Source: Toxotes chatareus (taxonomy: Eukaryota; Chordata; Actinopteri; Toxotidae). From it: a DNA stretch of 64,000 bases. The notes under the pieces were generated by a model. The model ran no database searches. It had not been told where the DNA came from and saw only the letters and a list, made by a program, of their open reading frames with translations. Of the stretch, positions 1 through 10,305 are shown in pieces. Position 1 is the first letter of the stretch; the number at the start of each line of letters is the position of its first letter. The DNA is taken from the NCBI GenBank assembly GCA_016801885.1, contig JAFBJY010001324.1:62001-126000 (forward strand), written 5' to 3'. A program made the translations under genes and the position numbers.

Positions 1-7
1 TGACATT

Positions 8-15
8 ACAATCTG
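8..15 (+). other. Putative self-primer binding site of the decayed element
   Basis: The octamer ACAATCTG lies just before the gag start. Its reverse complement, CAGATTGT, occurs at 3621-3628 in the downstream LTR, about 32 bp after a TATA-like TATTTAG at 3589. That is the same geometry as in the second gypsy element of this window. It fits a primer-binding site that pairs with the 5' end of the element's own RNA. The match is only 8 nt and the LTR end is off-window, so this rests partly on the other element. Confidence 0.45.
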
Positions 16-21
16 GCCAGC

Positions 22-800
22 ATGGACACAGCAGAGGCAGAATCGATGCAAGCGTCCCTCGCCGCACAAGGCCAGCTCATTCTCCAGCAGGAGAGTCAGG
101 TGAGCGGCCTCTGCCAGGGAATCCTTGACCTGTCCGACCAACATGAACGACAGCTGGCGGCTGGCGGTGACCAGCTTGGCCAGCTAGTTCAACAAATCCA
201 ACGCATGCAGCCTTCGTCTTCCCCCCGGACTGTAGCTTCCCCAGACGAGGTTCCCACTACCCCCACTGGTTCTCCCCTTCCTGTGCAGTTGGCTCGGCTG
301 GAAAAATTCTCAGGGGAGTCTGGGGATTACCAGGCTTTCCTCACTCAGTGCGAGTTACACTTTGAACTCCTGGCTGCTGCCTACGCCTCTGACCGAGCCT
401 TTATAGTCTTTATCATTTCCCGTCTGACGGGAAAAGCGGCGGCATGGGCTATGGCAGAGTGGAGCCATAAGTCGGCCACCTGCAACTCTCTCTTGGCCTT
501 CATCGAGGCTTTTAAACTGTTTTTCAACACACCAAGCCTGGAAGGGAGGCCGCAAGGGCGCTCATGGGAGTGCGACAGGGGGCTTGACGGGCAGCAGACT
601 TCGCCATCGAATTCAGAAAATTAGCAGCGGAGAGCGGATGGAAAGAGGAGGCGCTCTGCGACGCCTTCCTCGCCGGGTTATCAGGTGAACTAAAAGATCA
701 CCTCACTCCTCTGGACCTGCCCTCTACCCTGGACAGCCTCATCAGCCTGGTCATCAGGATCCATAACCGGATGGCTGATCACTGGTTGGAGCGCCGCAGT
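22..800 (+). pseudogene. Gag remnant, decayed Ty3/gypsy element
   Basis: An ATG at 22 opens a 200-codon frame rich in Gln/Ser/Pro that then matches gypsy capsid style (LARLEKFSGESGDYQAFLTQ and RAFIVFIISRLTGKAAAWA). Near 600 the homologous reading moves to another frame and continues (AIEFRKLAAESGWKEEALC and FLAGLSGELKDHL) to about 800, so at least one frameshift separates capsid N- and C-terminal parts. Gag would form the intracellular virus-like particle. This copy cannot make an intact one. Confidence 0.8.
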
Positions 801-861
801 GAAGCAGCCGGTTCCTCTCAGTTAGGATGCTCCGGAGAGTGTCTTGCTCCTCCACTAACTG

Positions 862-1500
862 GTGTCTTGTCCTCTCTCTCCGCAGAGCATTCTGCTTCCC
901 CTCAGGCGATTGCGGAGCCGATGCAGTTGGGTCGTAGTCATCGTCTCACCTGTGGACCGACAGCACCAGTTAAAGTCAGGTGACTGCCTTTACTGCGGTC
1001 AGGGGGGACAACACATTAGGGAGTGTACTGTTCAACCCAAATGCCTCTGCTCGTCATTAAGAGTGGGCTCATTAATGAGCGGAATTCAGGCGCCCACCAA
1101 ACCCGTTTCCAGCCTTATTGTAGAGGCCCAAATTGTTTTAAGGGAGGGTGAGATTCCTGTTTGGGTTCTAATTGACTCTGGGGCAGAACAAAATCTTTTG
1201 GATGCGGAGCTGGCAAGGCAGGCAGGCATCAGATTTGAAGCTCTTCCTCAGCAAATACCTGTCACCTCTCTTAATGGTAAAGTAGTCTCCACCGTTCAGT
1301 TTCAAACTGAACCTCTGGAGCTGATTATCTCAGGCAAACATCACAAACACGTGTTGCCAGGCTCCTCTCTTCCTAAAAGTCGGCTGTATAGTCTGGCAAG
1401 GCCTGAAAGGGAAGCGATGGAGAAGTATATTGCAGAATCCCTGAATTCTGGAATCATCAGGCCTTCCTCCTCTCCTGTAGGGGCAGGATTCTTTTTGTGA
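862..1500 (+). pseudogene. Nucleocapsid zinc knuckle plus protease remnant
   Basis: One frame carries a retroviral-type knuckle at about 984-1026 (CLYCGQGGQHIREC) followed by an aspartic protease active-site motif (LIDSGAEQNLLDAEL, Asp codon near 1174). The knuckle spacing is C-X2-C-X5-H-X3-C. Aligned to the standard C-X2-C-X4-H-X4-C, the His position reads Gln, so zinc binding is probably impaired. After HKHV the sequence jumps straight to the region preceding the RT (LPGSSLPKSRLYSLARP), losing about 100 residues that the second element keeps. A stop ends the frame at 1500. Confidence 0.85.
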
Positions 1501-2410
1501 CAAAAAAGACGGGCGCTCCGTCCCTGCATTGACTACCAGGGGATAAACAAAATCATGGTGAAGAATAAGTATCCTCTGCCACTAATGAATTCCGCCTTTG
1601 AATCCCTGCAGGAGGCGAGAGTCTTTTTCAAGTTAGACCTGCAAAATGCCTACCACCTGGTCCGCATCCGGGCAGGGGATGAATGGAAGACTGCTTTTAA
1701 CACGCCTTTAGGCCACTTCAAGTACCTGGTAATGCCCTTTGGGCTGACAAATGCCCCAGCTGTGTTCCAGGGGCTGGTGAATGACGTATTCCATGACTTC
1801 CTGCATCGTTTTGTCTTTGTGTACCTCGATGACATTTTAATTTTTTCAAGGGACCTAGATGAACACAGGCGGCATGTTCGGTTGGTCCTCCAGAGGTTGC
1901 TGGAGAACAAGCTATTTGTAAAAGCTGAGAAGTGTGAGTTTCATTTAGCTTCTGTGACTTTCCTGGGTTTTGTCGTAGTGGAGGGAGAGCTGAGACCTGA
2001 TTCCACTAAGGTGAGAGTGGTGGTTAATTGGCCGGTTCCCTCCATCCGTAAACAACTACAACGCTTCCTGGGGTTTGCTAACTTCCTCAGGAGGTTTATT
2101 AGAAACTACAGTGCTGTAGCTGCCCTGCTCACTGGGCTCACCTCTCCCTCTACTCCGTTCAGTCTATCAACGGCTGAAGCAGCTCTTCACCACCGCACCT
2201 GTCCTTGCTCAGCCTGATCTCTCCAGCTAGTTTATTGTTGAAGTAGATGCCTCAGACTCGGGGGTAGGAGCTGTTTTGTCCCAGTGCTTGCAGGCAGATA
2301 ATAAACTGCATCCGTGCGCCTTCTTCTCTCGCCGGCTCTCCCCGGCTGAGAGAAATTATGACGTGGGGAATAAGGAACTGTTAGCTATAAAGTTAGCACT
2401 GGAAGAGTAG
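1501..2410 (+). pseudogene. Reverse transcriptase / RNase H remnant
   Basis: From 1555 a 220-codon frame encodes the RT palm core, including FKLDLQNAYHLVRI, MPFGLTNAPAVFQ and the catalytic VYLDDIL box at about 1819-1839. The connection to RNase H follows (RFLGFANFLRRFIRNYS), but the frame then breaks and stops at 2217. RNase H fragments (SRRLSPAERNYDVGNKELL) continue in another frame to about 2410, where the sequence jumps into integrase. RT plus RNase H would copy the element RNA to DNA. This copy is inactive. Confidence 0.88.
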
Positions 2411-3371
2411 AGACAAGGTAACTCGACAGCAGGTTCTCCAGTGGGCTCACTCATCTCTGTTCACCTCACTTGTGATTAAACATGTCTTTCATTTACATGG
2501 GATCCCTGTGGACATCGTCTCTGACAGGGGTCCGCAGTTTGTCTCCCAGGTCTGGAAAGTGTTCTGCACCGCCTTCGGTGCCTCGGCCAGCCTGTCCTTG
2601 GGCTTCAACCCCTAGACCAACAGCCAGTCCGAATGAACCAATCAGGACCTGGAGTCCGCCCTCCGATGCGTCTGCCTTCCCAGCCAGTCATCCTGGAGCA
2701 CCCACCTTCCTTGGGTAAAGCATGCTCACAACTCCCTCACCTCATCTGCCTCTGGTCTCTCTCCCTTGAGTGTTCTCTTGGCTTCCAACCACCACTCTTC
2801 CCAGAGGAGGAGAAGGAGGTGGTGGCACCCTCAGCTCAGCATCAGTTCCGCCGATGTAGAGGCGCATCTGGAGGGAGGCTTGGGCTGCCCTGCTCCGTTC
2901 GGCTGAGAACAACAAGAGGCTGGCTGACTGACCGCTCTCAAGCTCCCACCTATGTACCAGGTCAGTCTGTAATGCTCTCCACTGCTCACATCAAACTTTG
3001 GACTGAATCTAAGAAACTGTCACCCAAATATACTGGACCCCTTGACATTGTGAAAATCGTTAACCCAGTGGCAGTCAGCCTCCGTCTTCCCAAGTCTCTC
3101 CGTATCCCCCAGTATTCCACATATCTCAGATCAAGCCCCACGTTACCAGCCCTCTGCAGCCAACTTTCCCTTCACCACCACCTCCTTGGCTCATCGACGG
3201 TCAGCCAGCCAAGACGACGGGAAGGGTCTTCAGTATCTGGTCGATTGGCAGGGGTACAGTCCGGAGGAGAGATCATGGGAGCCTTCATCCCGCATACTGG
3301 ACCCCGCTCTCATCCAGGAGTTCCATCGCCATCACCCGGAGAAGCCAGTTGCGCTAGGTGGTGCACGTTAA
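2411..3371 (+). pseudogene. Integrase C-terminal and chromodomain remnant
   Basis: Only the second catalytic Asp neighbourhood of the integrase core survives (VDIVSDRGPQFVSQ near 2505-2550). The zinc-binding HHCC part and first catalytic Asp are deleted. From 2633 the C-terminal integrase region is readable across frames (SPKYTGPLDIVKIVNPVAV), ending in a chromodomain-like segment in the frame of 3186-3371 (LQYLVDWQGYSPEERSWEP). A C-terminal chromodomain is typical of chromoviruses and directs integration toward particular chromatin. Confidence 0.8.
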
Positions 3372-3382
3372 GGAGGGAGTAC

Positions 3383-3740
3383 TGTCAGGTTCCGCTCTGT
3401 GAGCCAGGGCGGTTTTATTTTGATAATGTGGTGTTTCCTGTTTTATTTTGGTAATGTTTGTTCACTGCTTTTCCTCTCGTTCCAGGTATCTTGACTTCCC
3501 TCTCCTCGTGTGCTCCTTCCACCTCCTGATTACCCTCCCTCCCTTAATGTGTTTCACCTGTGTGTAATTGTCTCCTCTCCTCCTGATGTATTTAGTCCCT
3601 GTCCTCCCTGCACTCATCGGCAGATTGTCTTGTGTGTTCCTCATGGTTCTGCCAAGCTTTCCAGCGTTCCTTTCATGGTTGTAATTCTTGTGATTCCTGT
3701 TATTTTTGTGTATGATCCCTGCCTGGTTGTAGGCTGCTGA
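3383..3740 (+). repeat. 3' LTR (5' part) of the decayed gypsy element
   Basis: The LTR starts with TGTCAGG directly after the polypurine-like AGGAGGGAGTAC, as in the second element. A TATA-like TATTTAG at 3589-3595 is followed 32 bp later by CAGATTGTCTTG, the inferred RNA start. I cannot locate the 3' boundary (no clear terminal CA or AATAAA), so the end given is approximate. Confidence 0.6.
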
Positions 3741-4915
3741 TGTCATGCTCAAGAGGTGTGGTTGAACTAAACTCAGCTCTTTCCCTGTGTTTTATAGCAA
3801 TGTATGTTTCCATCTGGCAGGAAGACTGAGGGTTGCACCTTGTTGAGTCTTATCCACTGAACTAGACAGAGCCAGGGGATTCTGTTGTAGGCCCCCACAT
3901 GTCCATGAAGCTTATTCAAAGGCAGTGTAATGGGGCTAAAGTATTAAAGTATTAATACACATTTTTAATAGTTGTTGTCACCTCTTTCAGGCCCAGATTG
4001 CTGCTTTGCCTGAGTGGTTCTTTTATTAGCTGGCTTTATTTACTTCACATGTTGTTTTTACAGAGACTGCTGTAATGATTCTGCTGCACTGACATTAGTT
4101 CCTGTGAACTCATTATTGAGTTTTTAATTATCTGTCCATATAAGTCCTTTCTTGTTAATTTTATCTGAACCAACTGATTTTAATTGTTTTTATTTTTAGG
4201 TAGAGGTCCAGTCTGTGGGGAGTAGTTCACAGGGTACAGACTCTGCATGCTGAGTGCTAATATAAATGGTGGCAGTCACATAGTCATGTCTTGAATTTTC
4301 TCATGTGCAGTGCAGTCTTTGTAGACTTGCAGTGTTTGAAGTGTCTTCTAGGGGGACTAGCACCAGGTGAGCACATGGTGTGTATAAGCAGGTTGTGATA
4401 GAATCTCCCCACAGTGAGGACTCTACCCTTGTTTTAAACTTTTATTGTTGTATTCAGTTGGTGCTACCGAGGTTATTTAAGTATTGTACAATAAAGGCTA
4501 TCATTTGTACTTACCTGAGTGCTTTTGTTCTTTCAGGCCTGTTCTCAGCACTTCCTGTCTTAATTGTCTAGGTTTAAATAAACTTAATATTTGTTTGAAT
4601 GCATGTCTGCTGCTCTTCCTGATTGAACTTTTTAGTTATTTGTGTCACCACTCAGTATCAGTAAGTTATTACTCTGATGTTTATAATTTTAACTCCTCAT
4701 ACCTCTCTACACTCTGAGTTGGAACACAAAGTAAAGTGAAATGAAGTGAATAATTCTTAGTCTGAGACAAGAAAGTCACAATATGGAGCAAATATTATTT
4801 CAAATTTCATTCATTCATTCAAGATGAATGGATTCAAGTTGTGGATGAAGATAAACCAGGTTCAGCTGTGGATTAAAGATATAAGATCTACAACAGTAAC
4901 AGACAGTGAACTGAC
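3741..4915. other. No recognised gene; downstream flank of the left NLR
   Basis: AT-rich sequence between the decayed gypsy LTR and the last recognisable minus-strand LRR exon. If the left NLR once had a terminal B30.2/SPRY exon it should lie here on the minus strand, but I see none. Short open frames (for example 4380-4571) have no recognisable content. An AATAAA on the plus strand near 4488 is isolated. Confidence 0.5.
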
Positions 4916-5089
4916 CTCAGAGTCTCTAGTCTACAGTGTGGACTCTCCAGACAACCACACAGCAGCTTCACTCCTGAATCCTGCACCTTGTTGTCACTCA
5001 GGTCCAGGTGTCTCAGATGGGAGGGGTTGGACTTCAGAGCTGAGGCCAGAGAAGCACAGCTGATCTCTGACAACCTGCAGGAACTCAAT
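4916..5089 (-). CDS. LRR exon, left NLR
   Basis: A 174-bp exon (58 codons) bounded on the minus strand by a TTTGCTCAG acceptor and a GTCAGTTC donor. It encodes a ribonuclease-inhibitor-type leucine-rich repeat pair (LSEISCASLASALKSNPSHL and LRHLDLSDNKVQDSGVKLLC). Size, phase (2-2) and sequence match the LRR exons of the right copy at 41175, 43970 and 47228. It lies downstream of the frameshift at about 7228, so it would be translated only if that lesion is bypassed. Confidence 0.85.
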
Positions 5090-5450
5090 CTGAGCAAAGA
5101 ATAAATCATGTGGATAAAAATCATTTCTAATCCAATCAGATATGTCCTAATCAATGAGCTTTCACTAACAGGAGTAGAGGGACTTTGTCCTTCTCTTATT
5201 GTGGATCATCATAATGTCAGCCTTCTACACACATCATCCAAATGTCACCACAACATTCATACAACTATTCATGTCAACACAGATTCATAACATGCTGCTG
5301 AGCTCAGTCAAGTCTGGAATTAGAAGATAAAGATCAAATCAGACATGTTGGACTAAAAACTGACTTTGATTCACCACTGAAATGGATCAAACTTCAAATG
5401 TTCAGTCCTGATCCAGGAAAAATGTCTTGCTTGGTCCTGGTCTCTATCCT

Positions 5451-5713
5451 ACGGAGCCCCTCTGGTGACATTGGATAAAAAAAAAAAAAAATGCATGGCC
5501 ACGAGATCGTAACGCGAGGCCAAGAGATAATAACGCGAGGCCACGCATTAAATATTTCGTGGCCACGCGTTACTATCTCGTGGCCTCGCGTTATTATCTT
5601 GTGGCCACGCGTTACTATCTCGTGGCCACGCGTTACGATCTCGTAGCCTCACGTTATTATCTCGTGGCCACGCATTATTTTTTTTTTATCCAATGTCACC
5701 AGAGGGGCTCCGT
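5451..5713. mobile_element. Short palindromic MITE with internal ~21-bp repeats
   Basis: A 263-bp element with perfect terminal inverted repeats (ACGGAGCCCCTCTGGTGACA... at 5451, mirrored to 5713) and flanking 8-mers TCTATCCT and ACTATCCT (7 of 8 identical), suggesting an 8-bp target duplication as made by hAT-type transposases. Between A-rich and T-rich inner arms lie about six tandem variants of a ~21-bp unit built on GTGGCCACGCGTTA, itself partly palindromic and CpG-rich. It sits in the intron between the two left LRR exons. The open frame across it (YYLVATRYYLVA) is a repeat artefact, not a gene. Confidence 0.75.
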
Positions 5714-5714
5714 A

Positions 5715-6527
5715 CTATCCTACAGATCCGCTCAGGAAATCCACATCTAAACACATATTCAACTGAACAACAACTATTTGATCCCACATTACAGATGGAT
5801 TTAATGGAAAACTTTGGAAAATGGTCAGAAGCAAAGTAACATACATACAATGCAATACTACTACTACTGCTAATAATAATAATAATAATAAAAATAATGC
5901 ATTTTATTTGTGTCTTTCCAAACACCCAGCGACACTTTACAATACAACAAGATTTGCAGTTAATGGACTGAAACATGTCAAACCAACAGTGTGGTCCTTT
6001 AAGTCTTTGCTTCTTAACACATTTAACAAGTCAATTCAACTCAATGAGTGAAAGGTAAACACACAAGAAGAACTGACATTAGTCCTGACACTTGATTGAA
6101 ATGAACTTCAAAGGAAAGAAGAGTTTTTTCTTCAGCAAGTGTTTTTCAATTGATTTGTACAAATATTAGTTCTAAGGATCTTCTGTATATTGTTGTGATA
6201 AAAATGGACTTTGAACAACTCACACTGGACATTTTCTACACTTCATTTAGAAAACATTAGTCTGCTGACTGTGACAAATACGAGTGTGTGAGTACTGAAG
6301 GTTTCATTGAAGTCAACAGACATTATTCATGACAACTGACTGAAATGAAGTGAAACTGAAGGAATAATTCTTAGTCTGAGAGAAGAAAAAGTCACAACAT
6401 GGAACAACAACTATTTCAAATCTCATTCATTCAAGATGAATGGATTCAAGTTCTGGATGAAGATAAACCAGGTTCAGTTGTGGATTAAAGATATAAGATC
6501 TACAACAGTAACAGACAGTGAACTGAC
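5715..6527 (-). repeat. LRR-intron module shared with the right NLR
   Basis: Read on the minus strand, this intron matches stretches of the right-copy introns at about 43610-43830, 44340-44538 and 47590-47797, including the segment ending in CAATTGAAAAACACTTG. It shows that LRR exons duplicated together with flanking intron. An (AAT)n-like stretch lies at about 5870-5895. No other gene content. Confidence 0.65.
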
Positions 6528-6704
6528 CTCAGAGTCTCCAGTCTACAGTGTGGACTCTCCAGAGAACCACACAGCAGCTTCACTCCTGAATCCTGCAGCT
6601 TGTTGTTGTTACTCAGGTCCAGGTGTCTCAGACTAGAGGACTGGGAGCTGAGAACTGAGGACAGAGCTTCACAGCTTCTCTCTGAGAGGTTACAGCTGCT
6701 CAGT
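6528..6704 (-). CDS. LRR exon, left NLR (177 bp)
   Basis: Minus-strand exon with acceptor CTTCAG at 6705-6710 and donor GTCAG at 6527-6523. It encodes LSSCNLSERSCEALSSVLSS followed by a second repeat half. The counterpart in the right copy (41175-41348) is 174 bp. The extra 3 bp here is one more Asn codon in a run (SNNNKLQDSG), a simple in-frame codon expansion in the variable LRR loop. Confidence 0.85.
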
Positions 6705-6997
6705 CTGAAGAGGAAACAATGAAGAAAAAGTCAAATAACATTTGTGTTGAAAGGACAATCAAGGAACAAAACTCTCAGTTTGCTCTGCAGCTCACAGCAA
6801 ACTAACAGACCTGCATTTGAAAACTGGGACGAACATCAAACACAGACACAAACACAGTTCAGTGAAGCAGAAATATCAGCTCTTTATCCACCTGCTAACC
6901 AATGAGGAGTTTCTACTGAATTTATTTTCCCTCCTGCTGAATAAAATAGCAGAGTCTTTATATAATGATGAATAAATCCAACTATCTATACACTTAC

Positions 6998-8785
6998 AGA
7001 GCTTTGTTAGAGGCTTTGACAACTGGCAGCAGCTTCAGAAGAGCCTCCTCTGAAGCAGAGTATTTCTTCAGGTAAAACATGTCCAGATCTTTTTCTGATG
7101 TCAGTAAGATGAAGACCCAAGCTGACCATTGAGCAGGAGACAGTTTATCTGTGGAGAGATGTCCTGAACTCAGGGACTGTTGGATCTGCTCCACTAGAGA
7201 ACAATCATTCAGTTCATTCAGACCAGGAACAGGTTGATGCTTTGCTCTGCAGAGGGAGTCTCTTCAATCTTCTTCTTGATGTACTGGACTGTTTGCTGAT
7301 TGGTCTGTGAGCCACTTCCTGTCTTTGTCAGCAGACCTCGTAGGAGAGTCTGATTGGTCTGCAGTGAAAGACCCAGGAGGAAGCGGAGGAACAAGTCCAG
7401 GTGTCCATTTGGACTCTGTAAGGCCTTGTCCACAGCCCTCTGGTAGGGCTGCGTTGGATCAGGTTTAGACCAGTTGGAGGTTGATTGTTCTTCTGACAGC
7501 AGATTGACTCCAGAGTTGATGAAGGTCAGATGGACATGAAGAGCAGCCAGAAACTCCTGAAGACTCAGATGGACGAAGCAGAACACCTTGTTCTGGTACA
7601 GTCCTCTCTCCTCTTTAAAGACCTGTGTGAACACTCCTGAGTACACTGAGGCTGCTTTGATATCGATGCCACACTCTGTCAGGTCTGATTCATAGAAGAT
7701 CAGGTTTCCTTTCTGCAGCTGCTCAAAAGCCAGTTTTCCCAGAGACTCAATCATCTTCCTGGTCTCTGGACTCCAGTGTGGATCTGTCTCAGCTCCTCCA
7801 TCATACTTAACATTCTTCAGTTTGGACTGAACCACCAGGAAGTGGATGTACATCTCAGTCAGGGTCTTGGGCAGCCCTCCTCCCTCTCTGGTTTCCAACA
7901 CATCCTCCAGAACTGTAGCAGTGATCCAGCAGAAGACCGGGATGTGGCACATGATGTGAAGGCTACGTGAAGTCTTGATGTGGGAGATGATCCTTCTGAC
8001 CTGCTCCTCCTCTCTGAACCTCTTCCTGAAGTACTCCTCCTTCTGTGGGTCATTGAACCCTCTGACCTCTGTCACCATGTCAACACACTCAGGAGGGATC
8101 TGATTGGCTGCTGCAGGTCGTGTGGTTATCCAGAGGCGAGCAGAGGGAAGCAGTGTCCTCCTGATGAGGTTTGTCAGCAGCACATCCACTGAGGTGGACT
8201 CTGTAACATCAGTCAGGATCTCAGTGTTGTGGAAGTCCAGAGGAAGTCGACACTCATCCAGACCGTCAAAGATGAACAGAACCTGGACCTCTTCAAACCT
8301 GCAGAGTCCTGCTTCTTTGGTTTCAGTAAAGAAGTGATGAACAAGTTCCACCAAGCTGAACTTTTTCTCTTTCAGCACATTCAGCTCTCTGAACGTGAAT
8401 GGAAATGTGAAGTGTATGTCTTGGTTGGCTTTGTCTTCAGCCCAGTCCAGAGTCAACTTCTGTGTTAAGACTGTTTTCCCAATGCCAGCCACTCCCTTTG
8501 TCATCACTGTTCTGATTGGTCTGGCTCTTCCAGGTGAGGCTTTAAAGATGTCTTCTTGTCTGATGCTAGTTTCTGGTCTGGCTGGTTTCCTGGATGCTGT
8601 TTCGATCTGTCTGACCTCATGTTCATCATTGACCTCTCCAGCCCCTCCCTCTGTGATGTAGAGCTCTGTGTAGATCTGATTCAGAAGGGTTGGGTTTCCT
8701 GCTTTAGAGATCCCCTCAAACACACACTGGAACTTCTTCTTCAGAGTAGATTTAAGTTTACGTTGACAAACTGGAGCATCATATC
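6998..8785 (-). CDS. FISNA-NACHT exon, left NLR, with 1-nt deletion
   Basis: A 1788-bp exon. Acceptor TTCATTCAG lies at 8786 upward, donor GTAAGTG at 6997 downward. It starts with the fish-specific NACHT-associated segment (VCQRKLKSTLKKKFQCVFEG and NPTLLNQIYTELYITEG), then the NACHT ATPase: Walker A GVAGIGKT at 8472-8495, Walker B LFIFDGLDECR near 8250, and a sensor-like LWITTRPAAAN. The NACHT drives nucleotide-dependent oligomerisation in the cytosol. Versus the right copy (1807 bp) it lacks 15 bp (a five-codon SRDKL-like insert), 3 bp (a Phe) and 1 bp near 7228. The last shifts the frame to a stop at 7218-7220, while downstream homology (EQIQQSLSSG...) continues in another frame to 6998. 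Confidence 0.92.
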
Positions 8786-8956
8786 CTGAATGAACAAACA
8801 AGAAACAACATCAATGACTGATTCATAAAGAAAACATGACATGTTCAACCCCCTAAAGAACACAAATGAACATATTTCCCATATTTTCCATGTCTTGAGA
8901 CGTTAGTAAATGTCCCATTTGTCCATCATGTTGAATCTTTAGAGAAATCCTCTTAC

Positions 8957-9185
8957 TGCTGTGCAGACAGTCAGCCAGCTCCTCCTGCTTCATTCTCCTC
9001 AGGAAGTTCACTGTGATCTTCACAAAAGCCTCTCTGCTGCTCCTCCTCTGCTCTTGATCCTCACCGTCCAACACGTCCTCATCCTCCCTCTGACTCTCTG
9101 AGCATTCTGGATAATCTGGACTCACAACCTTCTGGATCTTCTTCAGCTCCTTCTTCACAAAAGTGACAATGTTCTCCTCCAGCAG
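8957..9185 (-). CDS. NLR exon upstream of FISNA, left copy (229 bp)
   Basis: Acceptor TTCTGTTCCAG just above 9185; donor GTAAGAGG just below 8957. It encodes a charged, helical segment (LLEENIVTFVKKELKKIQKV ... EAFVKITVNFLRRMKQEELA) that in fish NLRC3-like proteins lies between the N-terminal tail and FISNA. Same length and phase as 38633-38861 in the right copy. I cannot assign it a named fold with certainty; it resembles a short death-fold-like helical bundle. Confidence 0.85.
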
Positions 9186-9347
9186 CTGGAACAGAAAACT
9201 ATATGAATGACACAATCAAAGTAAAACCATGGAGCCAAACATCAGATCCATGTTGGACACACTGACAATCCACTGCTCTAAAAAGTGCAGCATGGAGATT
9301 ATTGTCAACACAACAGATGTCAAAGTAGTTGTTGTCCATGTACAGAC

Positions 9348-9426
9348 CATAAATATGGAGTCCAGGTGTGTTTGATGCTGCTGGGCAGACTGAGCACTGG
9401 GAACCTCTGAGCTCTCCTGGTCCAGT
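9348..9426 (-). CDS. Small linker exon, left NLR (79 bp)
   Basis: Acceptor CCTCCACAG and donor GTCTGTAC frame a 79-bp exon encoding DQESSEVPSAQSAQQHQTHL then DSIFM. It joins in phase to the 141-bp exon upstream (AA|A split codon) and to the 229-bp exon downstream (phase 0). Identical length to 38392-38470 in the right copy. The longer open frame covering it (9199-9441) is a shadow in the wrong frame. Confidence 0.82.
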
Positions 9427-9966
9427 CTGTGGAGGAATCATGAAGAATTAGCTCACATTATGTTTGCAGCATCTGTGAGTGTTTTATGTTTTGTACACAA
9501 ACAACAGCTGCTTTTATGTTCTGTGGTGACTGTCCTGATTAAAGCAAACACTACTGTGCTGTGACATTCTCAATGAGAGGAAACAAGCAATCAGTTCTGT
9601 ACCTCATGACCTAGAGTCATCACAACAAGTCCACCTTTTAAATGATGAGTTTTAAGGACTCACACTGGGTTTGACAGAAGTCTCACCTCTGCTACAGGAC
9701 ACTAACACAAACACTGGAACTGGATAGGTGCTGAGTTACAGGAGTTTTAGTTCTGATCTGAATGACACATATAAGAACAGAAGAAGTGCTTTTCTTGAAA
9801 AGAGACACATCAACTTTGCCACTAAAGCCTGTGTTTCAGCCTGATCATGTTCATATACTGTGTCATTCATGAAGCATGGAGACAAAACACAATCACTTCA
9901 TCTTTCATAGAAGACCAGTTATACAGGACAGCTGTCTGATACATTTTAAACTCAGCTGCAGCTCAC

Positions 9967-10107
9967 TTCTTTGCAGCAGAAGGAGGCTGTCCTTTGAAAT
10001 TCATTGGGTGACCCTTTGACTTGTCACTCTTCATGGACACACAGCTGGGCTCAGGTCCATGTTCAGGTCCAGGTCCAGCAGAGTCTGGTGTGTGCTGCTG
10101 CTCTGGC
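9967..10107 (-). CDS. N-terminal tail exon, left NLR (141 bp)
   Basis: Acceptor GTTGAAG before 10107 and donor GTGAGC after 9967. Translation includes PEQQHTPDSAGPGPEHGPEP and SCVSMKSDKSKGHPMNFKGQ, the N-terminal peptide unit of fish NLRC3-like proteins. The right copy has the same 141-bp exon (36785-36925) followed by four extra 117-118 bp repeat exons. Here the gene passes directly to the 79-bp exon, so only one peptide unit is present. Confidence 0.85.
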
Positions 10108-10219
10108 CTTCAACACAACACACACAGAGCTTTGAGTGTGAATAATGATGGTGCAGTGATGTGAGTGCTGAGCTCTGACATGGAGAAGAGTCATGGACAG
10201 TTAGAGATCCTCATCTCAC

Positions 10220-10305
10220 CTCTGAGCTTTGGTCTGGATCTCATGGTCCCCACACAGACTGCTTTTAGGGGAGGGCTCCTCCTCTCTGTCCTCACACTGA
10301 TTCAT
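10220..10305 (-). CDS. First coding exon, left NLR
   Basis: The ATG is at 10305 on the minus strand; the donor GTGAGATG follows 10220. It encodes MNQCEDREEEPSPKSSLCGD then HEIQTKAQR, a standard start for this family, and the split Arg codon (AG|G) is completed by the next exon. The right copy starts with the same MNQCEDREE but has compensating indels in the middle. Confidence 0.85.

Larger units (their letters stand above)
1..3740 (+). mobile_element. Decayed Ty3/gypsy chromovirus-type LTR retrotransposon
   Basis: Remnants of gag, zinc knuckle, protease, reverse transcriptase, RNase H, integrase and a C-terminal chromodomain follow in the usual order on the plus strand, then a purine-rich tract (AGGAGGGAG) and an LTR beginning TGTCAGG at 3383. 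The left LTR is cut off by the window edge. Coding is spread over several frames with stops, and two large internal deletions are evident when compared with the better-preserved relative at 22391-27823: about 100 codons between protease and RT near 1350, and most of the integrase near 2410. It is a dead copy of the same broad lineage as the second element. Confidence 0.9.

Noticed and set aside
4824..5063. Plus-strand frames over LRR exons (also 6436-6636 and, on the minus strand, 43996-44235 and 47254-47538)
   Set aside because: Antisense shadows of the LRR exons.
5559..5750. Open frame with repeated YYLVATR peptide
   Set aside because: Artefact of the ~21-bp DNA repeats inside the MITE; no start context or conservation.
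7776..8789. Overlapping plus-strand frames across the NACHT exon
   Set aside because: Antisense shadows of the large coding exon; same set mirrored at 39025-40038.
9199..9441. 80-codon minus-strand frame (also 38377-38619 plus)
   Set aside because: Runs through the 79-bp linker exon in the wrong frame and into the intron; the splice-consistent reading is DQESSEVPSAQ.
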